In this document: one piece after another, positions 25,806 to 34,030 of the stretch
How positions within the stretch are numbered: the first letter of the stretch is position 1
Layout of the letters: every line of letters starts with the position of its first letter
Assembly (NCBI GenBank): GCA_040882505.1
Contig: JBBEBE010000008.1
Location: forward strand, 62,001 to 126,000
Source of the DNA: JBBEBE01 sp040882505
GTDB lineage: Bacteria > Bacteroidota > Rhodothermia > Balneolales > Balneolaceae
Length of the DNA: 64,000 bases
Reading direction: 5' to 3'
Translations under genes and position numbers: made by a program
Notes under the pieces: model-generated
Told to the model about the DNA's origin: nothing
Database searches by the model: none
Seen by the model: the letters and a program-made list of their open reading frames with translations, nothing else

Positions 25806-27662
25806 ATGGAGTCATCACTTACGCTTGAAGAGAAGGTAGCCCAACTTCCACGATCGCCGGGGGTCTATCAGTTCAAGGATGCCGACGGGCATGTTCTCTA
25901 TGTGGGGAAGGCCAAAGCCCTTCGAAACCGGGTTCGTTCCTACCTGCAGGATGCTTCCCGGCTGGAGGCGCGTATACGGTTGATGATTTCAAAAGCGGAA
26001 GATCTGGAAGTCATTCTCACCGACTCGGAATCCGAAGCGCTCATTCTGGAGCACAATCTGATCCAGAAACTCCATCCCCGGTACAACATCATGTATCGGG
26101 ACGACAAGAGTTATCCCTACATCTGCATCACCCGGGGAGAACGCCCGCGAGTCTATCCGACCCGGACACCACTTAAGGATGGTAGCCGATACATTGGACC
26201 CTACGATCATATCGGACATATGCGGCGAGTGCTGGAGACCCTTCGAAAGACGTTCGGACTCTGTACCTGTGCCGTTTCCAGCCAGACGGTGGACAAGAAT
26301 CGGGGTGCCCCAAAATGGGGATCTTGTTTCAACGACTACCTCGACAAGTGTTCAGGGCAGTGGGATCCGGAGCGCTACCGGGATGTGATGCAGAATGTGG
26401 AGCAGATGCTGAACGGGAAGACGCTCGAGTTGGAGCGGCAGCTTCGGGAAGAGATGGAGATTGCATCCAGTGCACTGGCCTTTGAGGAGGCGGCTCGACT
26501 TCGCGACGCCATCGATTCGTTGCGTCGATTGAATCAGAAAATGAAGGTCGTGGCCGAGAAGCAGGTGAACCGGGATCTCTTTGCGGTCGTGTCCGACCCG
26601 TCCATTCAGGAAGCGTGCGGGGTACTGCTCAAGATTCGCGAAGGAAAGTTGGTCGGGAAGTTTCATCGTTTCATGCGTGTACAGGCGGGTGAAGCATCCG
26701 AAGAGGATCTTCTTCAGGCGTTTATGGAGGATTACTATACCGGACAATATGCCGGTGCCATCCCGGACGAGGTCTATATGAGTCACGAGATTCCCGACCC
26801 GGAGCCTCTTCACGCCTGGCTCTGGGAGACATTGGGACGAAAGGTTCATTTTCACGAGCCGAAGATCGGGGAGAAGCGTCAGTTGATCCGAATGGCCACC
26901 TCCAATGCAAAACTGCTTCTTGGAGAACGATCCCTCGAGAAACAGAAAGCGGCAAGAGAGCGCATTCCACAATCGGTGAAAGACCTGAAAGAGTTTCTGC
27001 ATCTGGACCGCCTCCCCCGACGTATCCACTGTTTTGACAACTCCAATCTGCAGGGGAGCGACCCGGTGGCAGCCATGGTCACCTTTGTCGACGGCAAGCC
27101 GCGGAAGAGTCTCTACCGCACCTTCCATATCAAGACGGTAGAGGGACCGGATGATTTTGCCTCCATGCGGGAGGTGGTGCGCAGGCAATACCTGCGTGTC
27201 AAGAACGGGGAGGAGGATCCGCCCGATCTGATCGTGATTGACGGCGGAAAAGGGCAGCTCTCCTCGGCAATGGAGGCTCTCCGGGAGATCGACTTCCTGG
27301 ATCGGGTGGAGGTTGTCGGATTGGCCAAACGGCTCGAAGAGGTGATTGTGCCCGGAAAGGCAGAGTCGATCATGATACCAAAGACCTCCTCGGCGCTGAA
27401 GCTGATCCAACAGGCCCGGGACGAGGCGCATCGCTCGGCCATTACCTTTCACAAAAAGATTCGATCGGGCCGAACCGTCACATCGGAATTGACGAAGATT
27501 CCGGGAATCGGCAAGAAGCGGGCAGCGATGCTCATTCAGAAGTTCGGCTCTGCCCGCGCGGTTTCGGAGGCAAGCCAGGAGGACCTTGAAGCGGAAACCG
27601 GGCCGGCGCTGGCCCAAACCATTCGGGAGTGGTATCAGGGGAAGGAGATATCGAAGGATTGA
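25806..27662 (+). CDS. uvrC: Excinuclease ABC subunit C
   Basis: 618 residues. The GIY-YIG nuclease domain is at the N-terminus (SPGVYQFKDADGHVLYVGKAKALRNRVRSYLQD). The UvrB-binding UVR region follows at about 200-235 (LEREEMEIASSALAFEEAARLRD-like). The RNase H-like second nuclease domain is around HCFDNSNLQGSDPVAAMVTF and DLIVIDGGKGQLSSA. A C-terminal helix-hairpin-helix pair (LTKIPGIGKKRAAMLIQKFGS) binds DNA. ATG 25806 has AGAGGA upstream; a TTG at 25758 is less likely. It makes both incisions in nucleotide excision repair. Confidence 0.97.
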   Translation: MESSLTLEEKVAQLPRSPGVYQFKDADGHVLYVGKAKALRNRVRSYLQDASRLEARIRLMISKAEDLEVILTDSESEALILEHNLIQKLHPRYNIMYRDDKSYPYICITRGERPRVYPTRTPLKDGSRYIGPYDHIGHMRRVLETLRKTFGLCTCAVSSQTVDKNRGAPKWGSCFNDYLDKCSGQWDPERYRDVMQNVEQMLNGKTLELERQLREEMEIASSALAFEEAARLRDAIDSLRRLNQKMKVVAEKQVNRDLFAVVSDPSIQEACGVLLKIREGKLVGKFHRFMRVQAGEASEEDLLQAFMEDYYTGQYAGAIPDEVYMSHEIPDPEPLHAWLWETLGRKVHFHEPKIGEKRQLIRMATSNAKLLLGERSLEKQKAARERIPQSVKDLKEFLHLDRLPRRIHCFDNSNLQGSDPVAAMVTFVDGKPRKSLYRTFHIKTVEGPDDFASMREVVRRQYLRVKNGEEDPPDLIVIDGGKGQLSSAMEALREIDFLDRVEVVGLAKRLEEVIVPGKAESIMIPKTSSALKLIQQARDEAHRSAITFHKKIRSGRTVTSELTKIPGIGKKRAAMLIQKFGSARAVSEASQEDLEAETGPALAQTIREWYQGKEISKD

Positions 27663-27768
27663 AACTTTTTTCAGGGTTTCTACGTAAATGTGGGTGAAGC
27701 TGCATCATAAAATCCATCCGGGTGCGTTGTAAGGGTGTGCGTATCTGAAAACTGTTTTGGGAACGTCT

Positions 27769-28404
27769 ATGAATCTGAACAAGTCGAAGCGACTGCCGGA
27801 ACGCTATGGAGACCTCAAGGATCGGGAGCTGGTACGGCTCTACCGTGATCGTCAGGACGAATTGGCATTTCGAGAGCTGATGAATCGTCATCAAGCGAAA
27901 ATCTACTCCTATATCTACTCCATGGTGAACAACCGGGAGGTCACCAACGATCTGTTCCAGGAGACCTTCACGAAGGTGATTACCAAAATGGATGATACGT
28001 ACAATGAACAGGGGAAGTGGATCGCATGGGTCATGCGTATCGCCTACAACACAACCATCGATTATATCCGTAAACAGAAGCGGTTCGTGGATATGGGCAT
28101 GACGGAGAAGGAGGGTGAAAAGACCGATTTCTATGATCGCCTTCCAGACGAAGATCGACTTGGACAGCAGGAGGAGATGGAGATGGAGGAGTCGCATGCC
28201 GAGCTTCTCCAGCACATTTCCGAATTGCCCGAGGAGCAGCGAACGGTGGTCATGCTGCGGCACTTTTACGAAATGCCGTTCAAAGAGATTGCCGAAATGA
28301 CCGGCGTTTCCATCAATACGGCACTGGGACGGATGCGGTACGCCCTGATCAATCTGCGAAAGATGTTTGACCAGACAGCAGCAAAGGAGGCTCGAAATCT
28401 ATGA
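27769..28404 (+). CDS. ECF-type RNA polymerase sigma factor
   Basis: 211 residues. Region 2 is ELAFRELMNRHQAKIYSYIYSMVNNREVTNDLFQETFTKV with the -10 recognition part GKWIAWVMRIAYNTTIDYIRKQKR. Region 4 is ISELPEEQRTVVMLRHFYEMPFKEIAEMTGVSINTALGRMRYALINLRK. The gene overlaps its downstream partner by four bases (ATGA), a typical sigma/anti-sigma arrangement. The signal sensed is unknown. Confidence 0.93.
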   Translation: MNLNKSKRLPERYGDLKDRELVRLYRDRQDELAFRELMNRHQAKIYSYIYSMVNNREVTNDLFQETFTKVITKMDDTYNEQGKWIAWVMRIAYNTTIDYIRKQKRFVDMGMTEKEGEKTDFYDRLPDEDRLGQQEEMEMEESHAELLQHISELPEEQRTVVMLRHFYEMPFKEIAEMTGVSINTALGRMRYALINLRKMFDQTAAKEARNL

Positions 28405-29027
28405 TTTTTGACGAGAATGCAATCGTACGTTATCTACTCAGAGAGATGGATCCTTCCGAAGAACGACTCTTCGAACAGCGGATGAATGAGGACGAGAATC
28501 TGCTGATCGATGTGGAGAGCTTGCGAGCCGTCTATCAGCGAATATCCACTCTCAAACCCGTGAACCCTCCCAAACATGTCTCCCGGAATGTACTTATGCA
28601 GGCATCCCGGCATCTTGCCATGCACCAGCGACGCAAACAGAGATCCATCTGGATGACCGCGGCCGCGACACTATTGGTGCTTTTTGTAGGCGGTACCTGG
28701 TTGCTCGGAGAGAATCGGGGTGCGACGGACGTCACCGGAGGGATTCCGGTCGAAGCGGGCACCGGCGCCGTGGAGGTGATGACGGTTCAACCCGTGGAGG
28801 TCACGGGACATGCAACAGACCCGTCTGGAGCCGGAGAGTCGGCATCCCGGGTAACCCCGTGGGTGGACCGGAATGAAGAGCTGCATTTTTTGGATCGATT
28901 TGACCAACAGAACGCCGATCGGTTCGACTCCCTTCTTTATCAAAGCATGGATCGTTTGAAACCACTGCAACAACGAGCCGTTCAGACACAAGAGCCGACA
29001 GGTGGCCTGCATCTGACCGGTCAGTGA
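28401..29027 (+). CDS. Putative membrane anti-sigma factor
   Basis: 208 residues. The cytoplasmic N-terminus (IVRYLLREMDPSEERLFEQRMNEDENLLIDVESL) looks like an anti-sigma helical domain. A single transmembrane segment lies at about residues 83-101 (IWMTAAATLLVLFVGGTWLL), and the rest is a low-complexity periplasmic tail rich in Thr, Gly and Gln. No zinc-finger HCC motif is present. Its ATG overlaps the sigma stop codon, which is the main evidence for its role. Confidence 0.72.
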   Translation: MIFDENAIVRYLLREMDPSEERLFEQRMNEDENLLIDVESLRAVYQRISTLKPVNPPKHVSRNVLMQASRHLAMHQRRKQRSIWMTAAATLLVLFVGGTWLLGENRGATDVTGGIPVEAGTGAVEVMTVQPVEVTGHATDPSGAGESASRVTPWVDRNEELHFLDRFDQQNADRFDSLLYQSMDRLKPLQQRAVQTQEPTGGLHLTGQ

Positions 29028-29182
29028 TCCGGCCTATCCGGAAAGCGGCCGGCAATATGTGTGAAAAATGTGTACGATGTGGATGAAGCGATCCCCGGAG
29101 CGGGTTGTTTCATGAATCTAAACGCTAGTTTTGTAAGGATTTAGAGTCTAATATACCATCCGGTTTTCTGTGCATAACTTTG

Positions 29183-29213
29183 TTTGGTTGCGAGGGATCT
29201 ACCGTCTATATTG
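29183..29213 (+). promoter_or_regulatory. Bacteroidota-type promoter for parAB
   Basis: TTTG at 29183-29186 and TATATTG at 29207-29213 are separated by 20 bases, close to the TTTG-N19-TAnnTTTG consensus of the major Bacteroidota sigma factor. It sits about 40 bases upstream of the parA start. Confidence 0.5.
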
Positions 29214-29251
29214 AGCCCAAATGAAGGTACAGAACGGATAAAACGGATGGA

Positions 29252-30046
29252 ATGGGAAAAGTAATCTCCATTGCAAATCAGAAAGGCGGTGTCGGGAAAA
29301 CGACGACAGCCATCAACCTGGCGGCCAGTCTGGCTGCTGTCGAGCATTCGACCCTGCTCATCGATGTGGATCCGCAGAGCAATGCAACCAGTGGGCTTGG
29401 CATCGAGCCTTCGACCGTGTCAGAATCCATTTATGAAGTCATGGTCGGTGGAATTGCGATTGAAGATGCGGTTCGAAAGACCGAATTGCCTCATCTGGAC
29501 CTGGTCCCGTCCCATATCAATTTGGTGGGAGCAGAGATCGAAATGGTCGACCGACCCGAACGTGAACGAATCATGTTCAAAGCGATCGAGTCGATCCGTG
29601 AAGCCTACGATTTTGTGATCATCGATTGTCCGCCTTCACTGGGACTGTTGACGATTAATTCGTTGACGGCCTCCAATTCCGTATTGATCCCGGTACAGTG
29701 TGAGTATTTTGCATTGGAGGGTCTGGGGCAGCTTCTCAATACCATCAAGATTGTTCGACAGCACCTGAATCCCGATCTCGATATCGAAGGGGTGGTGTTG
29801 ACGATGTATGATACACGTACCCGGCTATCCAATCAGGTAGCGGATGAAGTAAAGCGCTATTTTGACGAACGTGTGTTCAAATCCGTCATTGCGCGCAATA
29901 TTCGTCTGGCAGAAGCTCCCAGCTTCGGGAAACCGGCGATCCTGTACGATGCGTCCAGTGTGGGAGCCAAAAACTACCTTTCGCTGGCGCGGGAAGTGGT
30001 CAAGAAGAACAAACGGTTTCTGAAGCAGACGAAAATTGAAGCGTGA
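29252..30046 (+). CDS. parA: Chromosome partitioning ATPase ParA/Soj
   Basis: 264 residues. The deviant Walker A motif KGGVGKTTTAINLAASL is at residues 11-27, followed by LLIDVDPQSNATSGLGI and the Walker B-like FVIIDCPPSLGLLT. The length and the absence of an N-terminal HTH match chromosomal Soj-type ParA. It works with ParB bound at parS to segregate the origin region. It is followed after 25 bases by parB. Confidence 0.96.
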   Translation: MGKVISIANQKGGVGKTTTAINLAASLAAVEHSTLLIDVDPQSNATSGLGIEPSTVSESIYEVMVGGIAIEDAVRKTELPHLDLVPSHINLVGAEIEMVDRPERERIMFKAIESIREAYDFVIIDCPPSLGLLTINSLTASNSVLIPVQCEYFALEGLGQLLNTIKIVRQHLNPDLDIEGVVLTMYDTRTRLSNQVADEVKRYFDERVFKSVIARNIRLAEAPSFGKPAILYDASSVGAKNYLSLAREVVKKNKRFLKQTKIEA

Positions 30047-30071
30047 GTCGGAATCCGGGAGGAGAGGGTAG

Positions 30072-31007
30072 ATGAGTAAAAAAGTATTGGGACGCGGACT
30101 GGGGGCATTCTTTCCGGAATATCAGGGAGAAGGAGATTCAAAGATCTCCTCGACCTCAGACAAGCCTGACCAGAAAGAGACGCCGACGGCTGTACCCATG
30201 GATCCGGCCAAGCGTGTGAATGTCGTTCTTCAGGTCCCCGTCGATCACATCCGTGCCAATCCGGATCAACCCCGACGTGAATTTGCACCTGATCGACTTG
30301 AAGAACTGGCAGATTCCATACGTCTTCACGGGATCATCCAACCGGTAACGGTTCGATATCTTGGTGAGAAGCGATTCGAGCTGATCAGTGGAGAGAGACG
30401 TCATCGTGCAAGCAAGATGGCCGGACTGGCCGAGATCCCTGCATATGTACGGGAGGTGGAGGACAAGGATATCTTGACTCTGGCTCTGATCGAAAACATT
30501 CAGCGAGAAGATCTCAATCCATTGGAAGTGGCCATGGGCTATCAACGTTTGATGGACGAGATGGAATACACGCAGGCCGAGGTTGCAGATCAAGTGGGAA
30601 AGAACCGGTCGACGGTTGCCAACATGATGCGTCTGCTTCAACTCCCGGATTTTCTGCAGGCGGGTCTCCGGGACGAAGTGATTCGTACAGGACACGCTCG
30701 TGCACTGCTCAATGTGAAGAGCGAAAAGGATCAGCGCGCACTCTTTGATCAAATTGCCCGTGAAGATCTTTCCGTTCGGGAGGTCGAAGCGCGCGTTCGG
30801 AGCCTGGAGAAGAAACGAGAACAGAAGCGACAGGCTCCCGAACCGGCCCCGGATCCGGTTATGGAAGATATCCAGCGCCGATTGCAACAGCGATTCAGCA
30901 CGAAGGTGGATGTAAAAACCCGGAAAGATGGAGGGGAGATACGAATCGCATGGTATACGGAAGATGATCTGGATCGTCTCTTGCAACTCTTTGACCAGAT
31001 TCAGTAG
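30072..31007 (+). CDS. parB: Chromosome partitioning protein ParB/Spo0J
   Basis: 311 residues. The N-terminal ParA-interacting tail KKVLGRGLGAFFPEYQ is present. The CTP-binding ParB/sulfiredoxin domain follows (VPVDHIRANPDQPRREF, then LISGERRHRASKMAGLAEIPAYVRE with the GERR motif, and ALIENIQREDLNPLEVAMGYQRLMDE). The HTH comes next (YTQAEVADQVGKNRSTVANMMRLLQLP), then a C-terminal dimerisation region. I found only a half-match to a parS site near parA. Confidence 0.96.
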   Translation: MSKKVLGRGLGAFFPEYQGEGDSKISSTSDKPDQKETPTAVPMDPAKRVNVVLQVPVDHIRANPDQPRREFAPDRLEELADSIRLHGIIQPVTVRYLGEKRFELISGERRHRASKMAGLAEIPAYVREVEDKDILTLALIENIQREDLNPLEVAMGYQRLMDEMEYTQAEVADQVGKNRSTVANMMRLLQLPDFLQAGLRDEVIRTGHARALLNVKSEKDQRALFDQIAREDLSVREVEARVRSLEKKREQKRQAPEPAPDPVMEDIQRRLQQRFSTKVDVKTRKDGGEIRIAWYTEDDLDRLLQLFDQIQ

Positions 31008-31023
31008 CAGGACTGCTTGCTGG

Positions 31024-31719
31024 GTGCGCCGGCTCATGCTGTCGGGCGTATTCTGTCTTGTTGGAAACCACTCCATCTTGTGTGCACAATCGACGTATGC
31101 ATTGGATCCCGTCGAAGACTCGGTGAGCGAGAAACGTTCGGTCGTGATCGGCAAATCTGAACCTCGGGATGTGTTCATGAATCAGGGTCGACCGGGGTCC
31201 GGATGGCAACCCGATTCGAGTGAAACGACCGAACCAAAAGTGGAATATCCCGATCCAAACACCGTTCTCTACCGCTCCATGATGCTTCCCGGATGGGGAC
31301 AGGTGACAAACGGACAATTCTGGAAGGTCCCCATCATTTATGGGTTGTTTGCCGGTGTGACACTATACAACCTGGATTTGACGCGTAAGTACAAAGGGTT
31401 TCGAGCGGCCTACTACAACGAAACCCGGGGGGAGGAGACCGATTACCGATTCGGGCCTACACCCGATTTTGTGCCGGATGGAATTACGGAAGAGCAGATG
31501 CGAAGAACCCGGGATCAGCTTCATAATCAACGGGACATGAGCTACCTCTTTTTTGTACTGGCCTATGGACTCAATGTATTGGATGCGTATGTATATGCAC
31601 ACATGCGCAGTTTTGATGTATCCGATGATCTGAGTGCCAGGGCAACCGTATCACCGGTCGTCTCTCCGGAAGGGGCTGCGATGGTGAAGCTTCGTGTCGG
31701 TATATTTTCCAAGGAGTGA
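31024..31719 (+). CDS. DUF5683 membrane-associated protein
   Basis: 231 residues from a GTG at 31024, which gives a clean signal peptide (MRRLMLSGVFCLVGNHSILCAQS). The DUF5683 core is RSMMLPGWGQVTNGQFWKVPIIYGLFAGVTLYN, and a second hydrophobic stretch is MSYLFFVLAYGLNVLDAYVYAHMRSFDVSDDL. This family commonly follows parB in Bacteroidota, as here. Longer starts would overlap parB by up to 80 bases. Function unknown; probably envelope located. Confidence 0.8.
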   Translation: MRRLMLSGVFCLVGNHSILCAQSTYALDPVEDSVSEKRSVVIGKSEPRDVFMNQGRPGSGWQPDSSETTEPKVEYPDPNTVLYRSMMLPGWGQVTNGQFWKVPIIYGLFAGVTLYNLDLTRKYKGFRAAYYNETRGEETDYRFGPTPDFVPDGITEEQMRRTRDQLHNQRDMSYLFFVLAYGLNVLDAYVYAHMRSFDVSDDLSARATVSPVVSPEGAAMVKLRVGIFSKE

Positions 31720-31753
31720 TCGAGCAATTGATGGATAACCTTTAACAGACGGA

Positions 31754-32467
31754 ATGATGGTAGAACAGACATCTTGGGGCAATGGAAATTCTGATTCGCG
31801 GTTTTCGAGTGAAGAGAGCCACGATCTGTGGAGTATTTTCAAGATCATGAGCGAGTTTGTGGAAGGCTATGACAAATTGCTCCGAATCGGACCCTGTATC
31901 TCCATTTTTGGTTCGGCTCGATTGAGTTCCGGTGATCACTATTATGATCAGGCGGTGCGTACAGCCGAGTTGATCACAGAAAAAGGGTTTGGTGTCATTA
32001 CCGGAGGCGGACCCGGTATCATGGAAGCAGGGAATCGGGGGGCTACGAATGCCGGTGGGAAGTCTGTTGGATTGGGAATTCACCTTCCGTTCGAGCAGGG
32101 GATCAATGAGTATGTGGATCCCGAATACGAGATCAATTTCAAATACTTCTTTGTTCGAAAGGTGATGTTTGTAAAGTATGCACAAGCATTCATCGTATTT
32201 CCGGGCGGTTTTGGTACCCTGGATGAGCTCTTTGAGTGCATGACCCTTGTCCAGACATACAAGATTGATCCCATTCCGGTCGTTCTCGTAGGGAAAGAGT
32301 ATTGGGACGGACTCCACAGATGGATGAAGGAGAAATTGGTCGCAGACGGGTATATATCCCCGGAAGATTTGAATCTCTTTCGATTGACCGATGACCCGGC
32401 CGAAGCGGTTCAACACGTCTGCAACTTCTACGAGAAGAAGCAACCCAAACCGAACTTCACCTTTTAG
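31754..32467 (+). CDS. LOG-family protein (Rossmann-fold nucleotide-binding, cytokinin riboside phosphoribohydrolase-like)
   Basis: 237 residues. The family motifs FGSARLSSGDHYY, GFGVITGGGPGIMEAGNRGA and the catalytic PGGFGTLDELFE are all present. LOG proteins cleave nucleoside 5'-monophosphates at the N-glycosidic bond. The gene follows DUF5683 after 34 bases and may be part of the parAB transcript. Confidence 0.9.
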   Translation: MMVEQTSWGNGNSDSRFSSEESHDLWSIFKIMSEFVEGYDKLLRIGPCISIFGSARLSSGDHYYDQAVRTAELITEKGFGVITGGGPGIMEAGNRGATNAGGKSVGLGIHLPFEQGINEYVDPEYEINFKYFFVRKVMFVKYAQAFIVFPGGFGTLDELFECMTLVQTYKIDPIPVVLVGKEYWDGLHRWMKEKLVADGYISPEDLNLFRLTDDPAEAVQHVCNFYEKKQPKPNFTF

Positions 32468-32747
32468 GAATGAGATTGAAAACTGCGATGCGATTGGCCC
32501 GGACTGGACGAATCGATCGTTGAACCCATGGGCTCTTCCTCCGGGAGTTCGGCATTTGGAACTTCGAGAGTCATCCTGCGTTTACACGGATGAGACGCTC
32601 AATGACTGAAGGAACAAGGAGTACTTTTCGGAGATTGAAACGGGCTTTTTTGGCATTCCGGTTCGATTATCTGGAATATTTCATTAAATTCTTCGCGTTT
32701 CACGAGCCGTTACCTGCCCGACGGGAGGCCGGATTTTTAACCAAAAG
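32468..32747. other. 280-base intergenic region with no recognisable gene
   Basis: No conserved ORF is seen. A small hairpin (CCCG/CGGG inside CCTGCCCGACGGGAGG, near 32711-32726) and A+T-rich runs at 32640-32700 suggest the promoter of the following TPR gene, but no box matches consensus well. Confidence 0.4.
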
Positions 32748-33779
32748 ATGGACACCATGAAATCGTATCGCACCATGTCGACCTTTGTCGTTGCTCTGCT
32801 ATTGTCATTTGCAGGGTTTTTGACCGATGTTCAAGCACAAAATGAAGCGCGAACCCAGGCAACGGTAGCCTATAATGAAGCGCGGGAACTGGTCAGTGGA
32901 GGGAATTTTGACCAAGGGATTGCTCGCTACATACAGGCGCTCAGCACAGCAGAATCTGCAGAGTGTGAAGAGTGCAGCGATATTGTCGAACTGGTCGAGG
33001 GACAGATTCCCCGAGTCTACTTTTCCCGTGCCAGCAACGCATTCAATGAGTTTCGAAGCGATCGGAGTGCAGCTGCTGCAGATCAGGCCATTGCCTATTT
33101 TCAGGAGGCTGCCGAGATCGGACAAGAGTTCGGTGACGAACAGGTGGCACAACAGTCGACACGTGTTATCCCGCAGATTCACTACAACAAGTCACTGGCT
33201 CAGTACCAACAAGAAGATTTTGATGGAGCTCTGGCGAGCTTGAATCGAGCCATTGAATTGAATGCAAACTACACATTGGCCTACTATCAACGTGCCATTG
33301 TTCTGAACAACAACGGAAGTTCACTCGACGACATTGTTTCTGCGTTCGAACAAGCGATCCAGGTTGGAGAGAGTGTGGGGGAAGCAGACGTCGCTGCTCG
33401 TGCACGGACCCGACTCGGGGAAGAGCTGCTCTACCGGGGTACCAACTCATTGGAAGAGGAACAAGTGGGAGAAGCGATTGAACTCTTTACCCAGGCCGAG
33501 CAGTACATCCCGGAAGACGCCGATCTCCATTATCGATTTGCGGAGGCGTACAACAACCAGGGAGATGCTTCTTCAGCGATCGAACACGCCGAGCAGGCGT
33601 TGGAGTTGGAGAATGGCGGAGTGACGGCACGCGCCAAGATCTACTATGAATTGGGTCGGGCCTACATGGCACTGGATCAGGTGAGCAACGCTTGCAGTGC
33701 ATTTGAAGACGCTTCCTATGGTGATTTTCAAGGACCTGCCCAGTACGAAATCGAGCACAATCTCGAATGTAACGGCTGA
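32748..33779 (+). CDS. Exported tetratricopeptide-repeat protein
   Basis: 343 residues with a signal peptide (STFVVALLLSFAGFLTDVQAQ). The mature protein is almost all TPR helices; clear units include ALASLNRAIELNANYTLAYYQRAIVL, AIELFTQAEQYIPEDADLHYRFAEAYNNQG and SAIEHAEQALELENGGVTARAKIYYELGRAYMAL. Two CxxC-like Cys (ECEEC) lie near the N-terminus. It is probably a periplasmic scaffold; no partner is evident. An ATG three codons downstream is an alternative start. It is followed by a strong terminator. Confidence 0.82.
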   Translation: MDTMKSYRTMSTFVVALLLSFAGFLTDVQAQNEARTQATVAYNEARELVSGGNFDQGIARYIQALSTAESAECEECSDIVELVEGQIPRVYFSRASNAFNEFRSDRSAAAADQAIAYFQEAAEIGQEFGDEQVAQQSTRVIPQIHYNKSLAQYQQEDFDGALASLNRAIELNANYTLAYYQRAIVLNNNGSSLDDIVSAFEQAIQVGESVGEADVAARARTRLGEELLYRGTNSLEEEQVGEAIELFTQAEQYIPEDADLHYRFAEAYNNQGDASSAIEHAEQALELENGGVTARAKIYYELGRAYMALDQVSNACSAFEDASYGDFQGPAQYEIEHNLECNG

Positions 33780-33842
33780 AGGACGCCCCGCATATTGAGT
33801 TACGGGGAGCAAGAGTTTCCCCGGTATCCATGGATGTGAATG

Positions 33843-33872
33843 AAACCCCGCCAACCGACGGGGTTTTTTTGT
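33843..33872 (+). terminator. Intrinsic terminator after the TPR gene
   Basis: AAACCCCG and CGGGGTTT form a perfect eight base-pair stem with an eight-base loop, followed by a T-run. It closes the TPR transcription unit. Confidence 0.92.
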
Positions 33873-33877
33873 TGAGG

Positions 33878-33910
33878 TTTGTCTTCTGAAAGTGACAATG
33901 GCTATCTTTG
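33878..33910 (+). promoter_or_regulatory. Bacteroidota-type promoter for transketolase
   Basis: TTTG at 33878-33881 and a perfect TAnnTTTG (TATCTTTG) at 33903-33910 are separated by 21 bases. It lies directly after the terminator and about 120 bases before the transketolase ATG. Confidence 0.6.
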
Positions 33911-34030
33911 CACCTTCATTGGATGTCGCTTCGGGGATCTTTGACTACACGCAAACGGCGTTGGTCAAGACGGGGTCTACAGGGCTCATCGTTATCATCA
34001 CTCAACTACTATACCAACGCAAACCTCTCT

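Noticed and set aside
29105..29125. parS site near parA (TGTTTCAT...)
   Set aside because: Only one half-site resembles the TGTTTCACGTGAAACA consensus. The second arm is absent, so no parS is called.
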